From Rhizobium sp. Pop5 (GTDB lineage: Bacteria > Pseudomonadota > Alphaproteobacteria > Rhizobiales > Rhizobiaceae): a stretch of DNA of 64,000 nt. Every line of letters begins with the position of its first letter. Position 1 is the first letter of the stretch. Made by a program: the position numbers and the translations under genes. A model generated the notes under the pieces. It had not been told where the DNA came from and searched no databases. It saw only the letters and a list, made by a program, of their open reading frames with translations. The stretch spans positions 248,001 through 312,000 of the forward strand of contig NZ_CP099402.1 of assembly GCF_024721175.1 (NCBI RefSeq), in the 5' to 3' direction. Below, in pieces: positions 38,219-48,334 of the stretch.

Positions 38219-39300
38219 TGGCTGATCTCCTGGTCGATCCTGATGGCCTGGCCATCTTCAAGTTTATGCACGCCCGCCACGACCACCCTTTCTCCGGGCG
38301 TGAGCCCTTCGGTGATCCGGACGGTGCCGCCTTCGACGACGTCACCGTCGATCTTCACGTGGCGCAGCGATACTTTCTTGGCCGGCACGTCGACGATCCA
38401 GACGCTCGGGCCGTCGGTGCTGACAAGGATGGCGGAAGACGGCAGCACGATCTCGGGATCGGCGGCAATGGTTGCGGAGGCTGTTATGACCGAGCCAAGC
38501 CTGAAGGCTTCAGGCGGATCGGTGAGCGCGATCTTGGTCCTGCTCGTGCGCGTGGCGGTCTCCGCCTCCGGCGCGATCTCGCGCACGACGCCCGTCGTGC
38601 GGATCGATGGTTCGAGCTGCAGCGTCACTTCGAAGGGCGCGCCGATCTTCAGTTTCTGGGCAGCGGCCTGGGGCACGTCGACCACAGCGTCGCGCTTGTC
38701 CGGCCGGGCGATGGTCACGACCGTCTGGCCGGCCGACACGACCTGCCCGACTTCGGCCGAGGTCGCCGTCACGACGCCGTCGAATTCGGCCCGAAGCTGC
38801 GCATAGCCGAGCTGTTCCTTCGCCTTGTCGAGGTTGGCTTGCGCCTTGGCGACTGCGGCCGTGGCGGACCGTCTCGCCTGTTCCGCCTCTTCCAGCGAGG
38901 CTTCCGTGCCGGAGCGCGATTCCAGGAGCGCACGCTGGCGCTGTTCCGTCGTCACCGCGTTCCTCAGCTGGGCGTCGCTGTTTTCTACGTCCGACTGAGC
39001 GCTGCGCACGGCAAGCTCCAGCGCCAGCGGATCGATGGCGGCGACGACATCACCCCGCTTGACGATATCCCCGACATTGACGTTGCGGGCGATCATCCGT
39101 CCGAGAATCCGGAAGCCGAGATCGGTCTCGATCGTCGGTTCGATCGTGCCGGTCAGCCCGAGACTGGTCGCTGGCGTCTGCTTGACTGTTATCGACAGCA
39201 CGGGACGGGGCGCTTCCTCCTTGTTTTCCTCCTGCTTGGTGCAGGAAGAGATCAGGGCCGTCCCCATCATCAGTGCGATTATCTTGAGTCGAATACTCAC
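38215..39300 (-). CDS. RND periplasmic adaptor, second of two
   Basis: A 361-aa membrane-fusion protein: lipoprotein signal (IIALMMGTALISSC, lipobox Cys at about 20), barrel-sandwich halves (GRMIARNVNVGDIVKRGDVV and AEFDGVVTATSAEVGQVVSAG), an alpha-hairpin of about 80 residues, then beta-barrel and membrane-proximal domains. It links the pump to a TolC-type channel. GTG 39300 overlaps the stop of the preceding adaptor, and its stop overlaps the pump start, so all three are coupled. Confidence 0.92.
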   Translation of the reverse strand: MSIRLKIIALMMGTALISSCTKQEENKEEAPRPVLSITVKQTPATSLGLTGTIEPTIETDLGFRILGRMIARNVNVGDIVKRGDVVAAIDPLALELAVRSAQSDVENSDAQLRNAVTTEQRQRALLESRSGTEASLEEAEQARRSATAAVAKAQANLDKAKEQLGYAQLRAEFDGVVTATSAEVGQVVSAGQTVVTIARPDKRDAVVDVPQAAAQKLKIGAPFEVTLQLEPSIRTTGVVREIAPEAETATRTSRTKIALTDPPEAFRLGSVITASATIAADPEIVLPSSAILVSTDGPSVWIVDVPAKKVSLRHVKIDGDVVEGGTVRITEGLTPGERVVVAGVHKLEDGQAIRIDQEISQ

Positions 39301-40370
39301 TTGGAAGCTTCCTTGACATAAGACACGATTTCGCCGGGCCTGAGGAACTTGGTCCCGTCGGTCACCACGACCTCCCCTGCCGACACGCCCGACTTCACGA
39401 TGAAGCTGCCGGTCTCGTAGCCGGCGACGTCGATTGCCCGGACGGAAACCGCTGATGATGCCGGATCGACGACCCAGACGGCGGGCTTGCCGTCCTTGGA
39501 CGTCATTGCGGACCAGGGAAGCTGGATGACGTCCTGCGAGAGGTAACGGAACCTGCCGACGACGGGAGCGCCGAGCGGAATGGGAGCGTCGCTCGATATC
39601 GCAACCTTGACCCTGATGGTTCCGGTGGAGGCATCGATCGTCGGCGAAATCTCGCGAACCCTGGCCGTGATCTTCTGCGAGGGGTCCGACAGCAGGTTCA
39701 CCGTGCCGTCGCCATCGATCGGGCGCAGGAATGCGCTTTCGACCACTTCGAAGACGGCATCCCGGTCGCCGTCATGGGCAAGGGTGAAGACCACCTGCGC
39801 CGCCTGCGCCACCTGCCCGACCTCGGCGTTGCGGGCGGTGATCACGCCGTCGGCGTCCGCCTTGAGTTCGGTATAGGACAGCGTGTCCTGGGCGGTTTCG
39901 AAGAGCGCCTGCGCCGACTTCGTCGAAGCCTGAGCGGTCAGAAGCGCCTCCTGCGCCTGATCGAGTGCCGCGCGCGTCGTCACCTGGGTGCGAAACAGGC
40001 TCTGCTGGCGGTCATATGCAAGCTGCGCCTGGGTCTGCTGGGCTTCAGCCGATTGAAGATTGGCCGTCGCCACACCAAGGTCCGCCTTCTGCTCTTCCGG
40101 ATCGATGCGCGCGAGCAGTTGCCCCGCCTTGACGGACTGGCCGACCTCCACCAGCCGATCGGTGATCTTGCCGCTGACGCGGAAGGACAGATCGGTCTGG
40201 ACACGGGCGCGGACTTCTCCCGTGATCGCGCCGCCCTGAACCAGCGGCTCAGGCTTGGCGACGGTGACGCCGACCTCGCGCCGGGCCGGCTCGGCCGGCC
40301 CGCCCGCATCGCTGCATGATCCGAGACCGATGGCGCATACGATCGCTGTGGCGACCAGAATGGTTCTCAT
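39297..40370 (-). CDS. RND periplasmic adaptor, first of two
   Basis: A 357-aa membrane-fusion protein and first gene of the efflux operon. It has a lipoprotein signal (MRTILVATAIVCAIGLGSC), lipoyl-like halves around DRLVEVGQSVKAGQLLARID and ADADGVITARNAEVGQVAQA, and a Gln/Ala-rich alpha-hairpin between. It is related to but clearly different from the second adaptor, so the pair may assemble as a heteromeric ring, as in other twin-adaptor systems. ATG 40370 has AGAGGT upstream; the frame stays open further upstream but would run into the tetR gene. Confidence 0.92.
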   Translation of the reverse strand: MRTILVATAIVCAIGLGSCSDAGGPAEPARREVGVTVAKPEPLVQGGAITGEVRARVQTDLSFRVSGKITDRLVEVGQSVKAGQLLARIDPEEQKADLGVATANLQSAEAQQTQAQLAYDRQQSLFRTQVTTRAALDQAQEALLTAQASTKSAQALFETAQDTLSYTELKADADGVITARNAEVGQVAQAAQVVFTLAHDGDRDAVFEVVESAFLRPIDGDGTVNLLSDPSQKITARVREISPTIDASTGTIRVKVAISSDAPIPLGAPVVGRFRYLSQDVIQLPWSAMTSKDGKPAVWVVDPASSAVSVRAIDVAGYETGSFIVKSGVSAGEVVVTDGTKFLRPGEIVSYVKEASK

Positions 40371-40406
40371 AGTTGACCTCTTGCTCTCAACGGCAGCTGC
40401 TATATA

Positions 40407-40428
40407 ATTGACTGACGCATTAGTCAAT
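40407..40428. promoter_or_regulatory. TetR operator overlapping divergent -35 boxes
   Basis: ATTGACT (40407-40413) and AGTCAAT (40422-40428) are perfect inverted arms across 8 bp. On the minus strand the operator supplies TTGACT as a -35, with TATAGC 17 bp further on. On the plus strand it supplies another TTGACT, with AACTTT 17 bp on. A repressor bound here would block both the pump operon and tetR. Confidence 0.75.
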
Positions 40429-40484
40429 GAAACTTTGTGCCGCAGAGACGAGGGCGTGCACGACAAGGGAGGCGAGGCAAAAAA

Positions 40485-41117
40485 ATGGCAGCTCAGAAGA
40501 AGCTCACACGCGCGGAACAGAAAGCGCTGCGGCCGATCCAGATCCTGGATGCAGCCTTCGAGGAATTCGTCAGAAGCGGTTTCGCGGGCACGCGCGTCGA
40601 AGACATCGCCGACCGGGTCGGCGTCACCAAGGGCACGGTCTACGTCTATTTCGAGACGAAAGAAAAGCTCTTCGAGGCCATGATCAACCACTTCTCCGTG
40701 CCCTTCCAGCAGTTGCTAGCAATCACCGAGAGCCTCAGCGGCAGCGTCACCGACAGGCTGATGTCCATTCTCGGCCTGCTCTACGACCAAATCGCCGAAG
40801 ACCGGACGACCCGCGAGCTGACGCGGCTCGTCATTGCGGAAGGCCACCGGTTCCCCGACCTGATCGACCGCCACCACGATCAGTTCATCGAACCTGTTAT
40901 CGCCAAGATCGACGGTCTCATTGTGGAAGGGGTTGCGTCAGCGGAATTTCGCGAAGTCCCGGTGGAATTCTCCGACATCGTGGTCGCACCCATTCTGACG
41001 ACGACGGTTTTGCGGCTGATATTCGACGACCGCCGCGTTCCCACCCCCGATAAGGCCGCCTTCCTGCGGGTCTATTTCGATCTGCTGTTCAACGGCCTGC
41101 TCACCAAGCCCCGCTGA
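40485..41117 (+). CDS. TetR/AcrR-family repressor, divergent from the RND operon
   Basis: A 210-aa regulator with an N-terminal helix-turn-helix (IQILDAAFEEFVRSGF, VEDIADRVGVTKGTVYVYF, about residues 17-62) and a C-terminal ligand domain resembling the AcrR C-terminal family (TRLVIAEGHRFPDL). ATG 40485 follows GGGAGGCGAGG. It is divergent from the efflux operon, and a 22-bp palindrome lies over both promoters, so it is the likely local repressor, released by the pump's substrates. Confidence 0.92.
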   Translation: MAAQKKLTRAEQKALRPIQILDAAFEEFVRSGFAGTRVEDIADRVGVTKGTVYVYFETKEKLFEAMINHFSVPFQQLLAITESLSGSVTDRLMSILGLLYDQIAEDRTTRELTRLVIAEGHRFPDLIDRHHDQFIEPVIAKIDGLIVEGVASAEFREVPVEFSDIVVAPILTTTVLRLIFDDRRVPTPDKAAFLRVYFDLLFNGLLTKPR

Positions 41118-41150
41118 CCGTCACCTCAGCCATCGAGGTTTGGAAGGACG

Positions 41151-41247
41151 TTTTTAAGGAGGCCCAACATTTTCAAAAAATGCGCAAAGCATCGACGGCG
41201 GATCTTTGCGGCATTCACTTTTTAAAATGTTTGGTCTCCTTACAAAC
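41151..41247. repeat. Long imperfect inverted repeat, MITE-like or RNA hairpin
   Basis: Arms of 24 nt (41151-41174 and 41224-41247) match with three mismatches. Inside them CGCAAAG (41184-41190) and CTTTGCG (41205-41211) pair perfectly, so the ~97-nt stretch can fold as one nested hairpin. I see no coding content or flanking target duplication. Confidence 0.55.
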
Positions 41248-41527
41248 CCCTTTGCCAATCATAACCCATTGATTCTATTCATATTCAGTGGCAAAGAGGT
41301 TTTTAAGGAAGCGATTTTCCCGAAATTTGGCCGCGAATTTCTGCCGGGCCGATGCAGACTCCACAGCAAAGACGCCGCGGCGTTTTCCTCGGTTTTCCGC
41401 CCGGCAGGGCTTGCTTGCCGCAGCGCCGGGACCCGTCTTTGTCCAGGCCACGAAAAATACGGCGCAGGGCACATGGATTTTCTGAACTCTTTATGTGAAA
41501 ACATCGAGTTAGCTTATGCCTTTAAGG

Positions 41528-41543
41528 CACGACCGCAATCGTG
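41528..41543. promoter_or_regulatory. Small palindrome ahead of the first LacI gene
   Basis: CACGA-N6-TCGTG ends 10 bp before the GTG start. It could be a binding site or part of the ribosome-binding structure; no ordinary Shine-Dalgarno is clear here. Confidence 0.3.
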
Positions 41544-41553
41544 ACGGAATAAC

Positions 41554-42591
41554 GTGGAACGCAAAGTCAATCTCAAGGATGTCGCGCGCGACGCCGATGT
41601 ATCGCTGAGCACGGCCTCGCACGCGCTGAACGGAACCGCGCCCCTGACGATCGAGGTGCGCGAGAGGGTCTTGGATTCGGCCAAACGTCTCGGCTACCTC
41701 GACCGCCGCAGGAAGAAGGCGACGATTGCGACGCTGCGCGTGCTGCTTCTTGCCATTCCCGACGACGCCGCCCCGGAGAGCGATCTCAACCTGGTGAGCT
41801 GGACGATCCTCAACGGTCTTCGCAAGGAGTGCGAGCGCCGTGGCATCCGCATCGTGCCCTACGTCAGTGCCGGCAGACGGATCGATGGAGTTCAGGTCCG
41901 GCAGATCGCGCTTTCCGAGCGCGCCGACGGCATCGTGGTGCTGAACGACGATCAGCCCGAGCTCATCCGCAGCCTCGCCTCTTCGGACATGCCCGTCGTC
42001 ATCGTCAACGGCGAGGATCCGGCCATGCTGGTCGATACGGTGACGCCGGAAAACCGCTTCGGCGCACGACTTGGCATCGATCATCTGCTGGGGCTCGGTC
42101 ACCGCCGCATCCTGCACCTGACCTGGAAAGGCCGCACGACGATCCGGCGCCGGTATGATGGCTTTTCCGATGCCTATTTCGCCGCCCAGCTTCCCGTGCC
42201 CGAAGACTTGATCGTGGAGGCCGAGGGATACGAGCCGAGACACGGCGAAGCCGCCATCAACGCGCTGCTCGACCGCGATCCCCGGATGAAAGGCGCCACC
42301 GCAGTCTTTTGCGCCGCCGACAACCTGGCGCTCGGCTGCCTGAAGGCTCTGGCCGACCGCGACATACGCGTGCCCGAAGCCATCTCGGTCCTCGGCTTCG
42401 ACGACATCGTCCCCGGTGAATTCAGCCGCCCGCCGCTTTCGACGGTCAGCGTGCCCACCGACCGTCTCGGCGCGGCGGCCTTGGCACTCATCGAGCAGCG
42501 CCTGATCGCCAACGACCCACAACGCCCGGCCCACCGCCTGGAACTCGGCTGCCACCTCGTCCTGCGCGGCAGCATCGCGCCGCCGCGTTAA
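41554..42591 (+). CDS. LacI-family regulator of the pectin-fragment locus
   Basis: A 345-aa regulator: headpiece helix-turn-helix LKDVARDADVSLSTASHALN (residues 7-26), hinge region, and a periplasmic-binding-protein-like effector domain with VVIVNGEDP, TAVFCAADNLALG and ISVLGFDDI. The start is GTG 41554. It is convergent with the ABC/GH operon (its stop is 143 bp from the last permease gene). The 16-bp palindromes at 50880 and 51021 are of LacI type, so this gene is the probable regulator, with a sugar from pectin degradation as effector. Confidence 0.9.
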   Translation: MERKVNLKDVARDADVSLSTASHALNGTAPLTIEVRERVLDSAKRLGYLDRRRKKATIATLRVLLLAIPDDAAPESDLNLVSWTILNGLRKECERRGIRIVPYVSAGRRIDGVQVRQIALSERADGIVVLNDDQPELIRSLASSDMPVVIVNGEDPAMLVDTVTPENRFGARLGIDHLLGLGHRRILHLTWKGRTTIRRRYDGFSDAYFAAQLPVPEDLIVEAEGYEPRHGEAAINALLDRDPRMKGATAVFCAADNLALGCLKALADRDIRVPEAISVLGFDDIVPGEFSRPPLSTVSVPTDRLGAAALALIEQRLIANDPQRPAHRLELGCHLVLRGSIAPPR

Positions 42592-42734
42592 GTCAGGCTT
42601 TGTCAAAACAGATGGAGCGGCTCCGGCAATCACGCCTGAACCGCTCCGGCTCGAAGCGGGAAGACTGAGCCTCCCCACCGATATTGCTGCTCCGATATCA
42701 GAACTCGGGCCGAGGCGCTGTGCGCCCGCCTCGT

Positions 42735-43781
42735 TCACTTCATGCCCGTTCCGGCGATGCCCGTGGTGATATATTTCTGCAGGAACAGGAATACGACGGT
42801 GACGGGCAGCAGGCTGAGGAAGGTCATCGCCAGGATATAGTGCCACTGCACCGAGAACTCGCCCTGGAAGGCGTTGAGACCCACCTGCAGGGTGAAATTC
42901 TCGCGGCTGTTGAGGACGATGAGCGGCCAGAGGAAGTCATTCCAGCGCCAGAGCACCGAGAAGATCGCCAGCACCGCGAGAGCGGGCGCCGTCAGCGGCA
43001 GGATGATGCGCCAGAAGATGCAGAATTCGCTCGCCGCATCGACACGCGCCGCTTCGATCAGTTCGTCGGGAATGGTCAGCATATATTGCCGCAGCAGGAA
43101 AACGGCCGTGGGCGAGGCGATCGTCGGCAGGATGACGCCCCAGAGATTGTCGGCAAGCCCGACCCCGACGATGACGAGATAGGCCGGCACCATGACGACG
43201 GCGAGCGGGATCATCAGGGTCGAAATGATGATGACGAAGACGGTAGTATCACCGCGAAATTTGTATTTCGACAGCGCAAAGGCCGCCATGGCGTTGACGA
43301 TGAGCGTCAGAAGTGTGGCAACTACGGTCACGAATACCGAGTTCCTGAGAAAGGTCAGGAAGTTGAAGCGTGTCAGCGGATCGGTGTAGTTCTCGGTCGC
43401 CATGGTCAGCCGTTGCACGGGCGTGATCCCTTTTACGTCGACGCCGACGGGCGGGCCGGGATTTGCCGGATCGACCATCTGGGCCTTGAGGCCGATGCGC
43501 CGGATCATGGCCATTTCGCGTGACTGACCGTCAACCGTCACCTGCCAGAGGCTGAGCGGCTTGTCATAGCCGGGCACGGTCTGCTCGACGGCGGTGCGCG
43601 GAAGCAGCGTCGGCGGGAAGCGGGTGATCTCGGCCGCCGGCTTCAGCGAGGAAAGGCCCGCCCAGACGACAGGAATGAGCACGGCGAGCGTTCCGCCGAT
43701 CAGCCAGACCCAGGACAGTATGTCGGTGATATCGATGCGTCCGGCCCGGCGCGTGCGCGAGAGAAAGCGGATCGGGTTCAT
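42735..43781 (-). CDS. Sugar ABC transporter permease (MalG type)
   Basis: A 348-aa inner-membrane protein with six helices and the EAA loop EAARVDAASEFCIFWRIILP that contacts the ATPase. It has a longer than usual periplasmic segment after TM1 (about residues 45-125, including VDGQSREMAMIRRIG), as in transporters of larger oligosaccharides. ATG 43781 lies 1 nt past the preceding permease stop. It is last in the operon that starts at 50857. Confidence 0.92.
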   Translation of the reverse strand: MNPIRFLSRTRRAGRIDITDILSWVWLIGGTLAVLIPVVWAGLSSLKPAAEITRFPPTLLPRTAVEQTVPGYDKPLSLWQVTVDGQSREMAMIRRIGLKAQMVDPANPGPPVGVDVKGITPVQRLTMATENYTDPLTRFNFLTFLRNSVFVTVVATLLTLIVNAMAAFALSKYKFRGDTTVFVIIISTLMIPLAVVMVPAYLVIVGVGLADNLWGVILPTIASPTAVFLLRQYMLTIPDELIEAARVDAASEFCIFWRIILPLTAPALAVLAIFSVLWRWNDFLWPLIVLNSRENFTLQVGLNAFQGEFSVQWHYILAMTFLSLLPVTVVFLFLQKYITTGIAGTGMK

Positions 43782-43782
43782 C

Positions 43783-44769
43783 TCAGGACTCCATTCGCTT
43801 GCCCAAGCGCAGCTGTATGAGGGTGAGAACCAGAAGCACCAGCCCCATGAGAACGGATGCGGCCGACGCAAGCCCGAAGAGGCGAAGATCGCTGCTGAAT
43901 GCCATCTGGTAAATATACTGGACGATGAAGCTATTGGCCGTGCCCGGACCGCCGCCGTTGGTCAGAACCCAAGCCTCGTCAAAGATCTGTACGGACTTGA
44001 TCATCAGCAGGATGAACACGACGAGCAGGTTCGGCGCAAGCAGCGGAAGCGTGATCCGGAACAGGGTGCGGCGCGGTGAAGCGGCGTCGATGGAGGCGGC
44101 TTCGTAGAGCTCCTTGGGGATTGCCTGCAGGCCGGCGAGCAGGATCAGGGTGTAAAAGCCCATGTGGAACCAGACCGATACGACGACCACGAAGAAGCGC
44201 GACCAGCCGACATCGAGCAGGAAGATCTCCGGAGGCACGCCGAGCATCTGGAAGAACGCGTTCAAGAGGCCGTTGCGATCGAGGAACCACTTCCAGATCA
44301 GGCCGATGACGACGGGCGACAAGAGAACCGGATAGAAGAACATCGCCCGGAAGAAGCCGCGCGCAAAGATCGCCCGATTGAGGATCAGCGCCGTAATCAG
44401 CGCCACCAGCAATGTGGCGATGACATTGCAGGCGACGAACCAGAGCGTGTTCCAAACGGCCGTCCAGAACAGCGATTCCTGGCAGGTGCCGGGCTGCAGG
44501 TAATTGCCGCAGGAGAGCAGGGCGCGGAAATTGTCGAAGCCGACGAAGGGCCGTTCCGAGACGAAAAGATTGGTCCCGCCGGTGAAGGCATAGCCAACGG
44601 CGATCGCAATCGGCAGAAATGTGAAAATGGCGAACAGAACAAGGTTCGGCGCCAGGAACAGCCAGGGCATGCGTTTGCGGCCGAAGACGCGCTCCACCGC
44701 ATTCATCGGAGCTTCGACCACCCTCATCGCCGTTTCGCCTGTCTGGGAGAGCAATGCACCAGCCGCCAT
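43783..44769 (-). CDS. Sugar ABC transporter permease (MalF/UgpA type)
   Basis: A 328-aa protein with six predicted helices and the EAA loop YEAASIDAASPRRTLFRITLP. It pairs with the downstream MalG-type permease. ATG 44769 has GGGAGG 9 nt upstream, placed in the end of the ATPase gene; 2 nt separate the genes. The first periplasmic loop contains two cysteines (LLSCGNYLQPGTCQES) that may form a disulphide. Confidence 0.92.
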   Translation of the reverse strand: MAAGALLSQTGETAMRVVEAPMNAVERVFGRKRMPWLFLAPNLVLFAIFTFLPIAIAVGYAFTGGTNLFVSERPFVGFDNFRALLSCGNYLQPGTCQESLFWTAVWNTLWFVACNVIATLLVALITALILNRAIFARGFFRAMFFYPVLLSPVVIGLIWKWFLDRNGLLNAFFQMLGVPPEIFLLDVGWSRFFVVVVSVWFHMGFYTLILLAGLQAIPKELYEAASIDAASPRRTLFRITLPLLAPNLLVVFILLMIKSVQIFDEAWVLTNGGGPGTANSFIVQYIYQMAFSSDLRLFGLASAASVLMGLVLLVLTLIQLRLGKRMES

Positions 44770-44771
44770 GG

Positions 44772-45865
<1,094 letters not shown>

Positions 45866-45878
<13 letters not shown>

Positions 45879-47227
45879 GCCCCACTCCCATCAGGTGCCG
45901 CCGTTTCCACGACGTCGTTTTCGTTCCAGCCTTGCGGCAAAGGTTCCGGCCGTGTGATCCGCACCTCGTTCATCAATATCCCGGTGACACCGGCCACGTA
46001 GACGGCCGGCATTCCGCCGGGATAGTCCTGCAGGCCGATGACCCGACCGTCCGAACCTCGGGTCCAGGCATTGGCCCGCCCGCCACCATCGGCCTTCGGC
46101 GCGAGGTCGGCGTTCGTCGGGCGCAGGTCGTAGGTCCGGCCGGTGCCGAGCGCACCAGGCTGTTGATCGATGGCGATACGGGCCAGCGACACGTTGCGGA
46201 TGCCTGACGAGGCCGCCGCAATGACCGTGATCGCCCCCTCCATGCGCCCGGCCACGTCCTCGACGATGAGATTTTCGACGGCGCCCGCGGGCCGTTCGGC
46301 GACGCGGTCGACGACGTTGACGGTCAGCGCCTCCCCCGAGCCCCAGAAACCATCCGGTGTTTCGCGGCATTCCACCGCAATTCTCGAAAACCTCACGTTC
46401 GATATCCGGCCGCCGTCACGTGAGAAGATGCCGAGCGCCCTGTTGGAAGCCGAGACATCGCAATCCTCGAACACGACGTTGGTGACATCGCCATGGGTTT
46501 CCGTGCCGATCTTCAGGGCGCAGCTCAAGCTTTGCACAGTGCAGCGGCGCACGAGAATATTTTCGCACCGGCCGATGGCGACACCTTGAGGACCGATGCT
46601 GGTCTTCAGGCAGATGCCATCGTCGGCGGTCGATATCTTGCAATTCTCGATGGTGGCGCCGCGGCAGGCGTCGAGCACGATGCCATCCGTATTGGGGAGG
46701 CGGCGGTCGTTTTCGATGGTGACGTTGCGGACCGTGAGATCGGTGCAGTCGACGAAATGCAGCGTCCACATCGGCGAGCGGCTGATATGGATCGAACTGA
46801 TCTCGACCTCGTCGCAGCCTTCGAAGACGACGACACGGGGACGGAATTCGGCCGGGATGAAGGTTCCCACCGTCTCGTCGTCGCCTGTGATGAAGCTGTC
46901 GCAACCGGCTTCGATGCGCCCTTCTCCCGTCAGGCTGATCCGCCGCGCATCCCTCGCGACGATCATGCCGCGATCCGACTTCTCGGCGATCACCGAAACC
47001 GTCGTATTGAGATAAGCGGCATAATCGGGCACGGGACGCAGGATCGCGCCGGCGGCAAGGTGCAGATCGACGCCGGAGCGCAGCCGCAGGCCCCGGCAGA
47101 TGTGGATGCCTGCCAGGAGTTCCAGGCGCCCGCCGCCGGAGGCGGAAAGGCTGTCGATCTCAGCTTGCAGACGGTCGGTATTGTCGCCATCGAACGGCTC
47201 GATCGCGACGAGCGAGGTGCCACTCAT
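45866..47227 (-). CDS. Cytoplasmic GH28 polygalacturonase-like hydrolase
   Basis: A 453-aa right-handed beta-helix protein of GH28. It has NTDG (179-182) and the catalytic DDG (202-204), and THGD (244-247) at the position of the family GHG. The usual RIK substrate-binding motif is not evident. There is no signal peptide, so it should act in the cytoplasm on imported oligogalacturonides or rhamnogalacturonides. ATG 47227 overlaps the upstream GH88/105 stop by 4 bp, and its end overlaps the ATPase start by 13 nt. Confidence 0.88.
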
Positions 47228-48318
47228 TGGCGGCGGCCGCTTTCGATAAGGACTTCCGTCAGAAGCAGCATGGTCAGCGCCTGGCCGTAAGGCGTCGGCA
47301 GGTTCGGGATGCGGCGGTAGAAATCGAGGTCATGGCCCATCGGCGTGCCGTCGGAGACGCCGTGGACGACGCCTTCCTCGTCAATCTCAGCCAGCACCGC
47401 CGCAAGCGCGCGCTCGGCGTAGACCTTGTCGCTCTCGTCGAGAATGCCGGCATCGATGGCGCGCAGGATGCCGTAGGCGATCCCAGCCGTAGCCGAGGTT
47501 TCGAGCGGCGAGGACGGATCGTCGAGAAGCGTCGTGAACATGCCGTCCGGCCGCTGGTATTTCTTCAGCGAACGCACCTGGCTGACGAGGACGTTCGACA
47601 GGAAACGCCGGTCCTTCTCGGCGAGCGTCGGGACGAGATCGAAGAGTTCGGGGATCGCCACCGTGATCCAGGCATTGCCCCGCGCCCAGAAGGCATTGGC
47701 GAAATTGTGCCGGCCGTTGAAGGTCCAGCCGTGATACCAGAGGCCGCTCACCGGATCGGAGAGATAGCGGGTGTGGATCACGAACTGATAGACGGCCTCG
47801 TCGATCCAGTCGTTGCGCCCGCAGAGCACACCGGCCTGGGCGAGGAAGAGGCCGGCCATGAACAGCGTGTCGTCCCACAATTCGCCGTCGTTGAGGCGCT
47901 CCTTGACGACGTGCTGAAAGCCGCCATCCTCGGTCTTCGGCAATTCTTTGACGAGCCAGTCGGCCCAGTCTTCGACCAGCGCGCGGAAATCGGGGCGGTC
48001 GACATGCTGGACGAGGATGGCCAGCGGCAGCATCGGCGCCGTGCTGTTGATCTGGCGCGGCGGAATACCGCGTTCGATCTGGGCGGCGTACCAGGCGACG
48101 AGCTGCTGCAGCGCCTTCTGGTCATTGGCGGAAATCGCACGTCTGAGGAACCCGTAAAGACCGACGCCGACCTCCCAGTCCCACTCGTCGAACTGGATGC
48201 CGGAGGCGCCATTGTCCGTGACGAGACCTTCCTTGATGCCCTTGAGCCGGCTGAAAGCCGTCGCCACGCGATCGATCGTCGTCTGGAGGGCGGCGCTATC
48301 GACAGATGCTGTGTTCAT
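47224..48318 (-). CDS. GH88/GH105 unsaturated uronyl hydrolase
   Basis: A 364-aa (alpha/alpha)6-barrel protein like YteR/YesR. Landmarks are GELWDDTLFMAGLFLAQAG with the catalytic-region aspartates, FVIHTRYLSDPVSGLWYHGW and FWARGNAWITVAIPELFD. The family removes the unsaturated galacturonyl residue left by pectate or rhamnogalacturonan lyases. With no signal peptide it acts inside the cell. It overlaps the GH28 gene by 4 bp and starts 17 bp after the unassigned 840-aa gene. Its presence is the best evidence that the substrate is lyase-derived pectin. Confidence 0.9.
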   Translation of the reverse strand: MNTASVDSAALQTTIDRVATAFSRLKGIKEGLVTDNGASGIQFDEWDWEVGVGLYGFLRRAISANDQKALQQLVAWYAAQIERGIPPRQINSTAPMLPLAILVQHVDRPDFRALVEDWADWLVKELPKTEDGGFQHVVKERLNDGELWDDTLFMAGLFLAQAGVLCGRNDWIDEAVYQFVIHTRYLSDPVSGLWYHGWTFNGRHNFANAFWARGNAWITVAIPELFDLVPTLAEKDRRFLSNVLVSQVRSLKKYQRPDGMFTTLLDDPSSPLETSATAGIAYGILRAIDAGILDESDKVYAERALAAVLAEIDEEGVVHGVSDGTPMGHDLDFYRRIPNLPTPYGQALTMLLLTEVLIESGRRQ

Positions 48319-48334
48319 GCTGGAAACCTATGTT

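Larger units (their letters stand above)
41118..41553. other. 436-bp AT-richer intergenic region before the LacI gene
   Basis: No convincing gene in any frame. It carries a long inverted repeat (41151-41247), a third partial copy of its GTTTTTAAGGA arm at about 41298-41309, and a small palindrome next to the LacI start. Local base composition is lower in GC than the neighbours, which suggests inserted or fast-changing DNA. Confidence 0.55.

Noticed and set aside
40371..40691. Upstream extension of the first RND adaptor
   Set aside because: It would run through the operator and into tetR and would bury the lipoprotein signal peptide.
41206..41544. Possible 112-aa gene in the intergenic region
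   Set aside because: No homology pattern, no ribosome site, and it overlaps the inverted repeat and the LacI upstream region.
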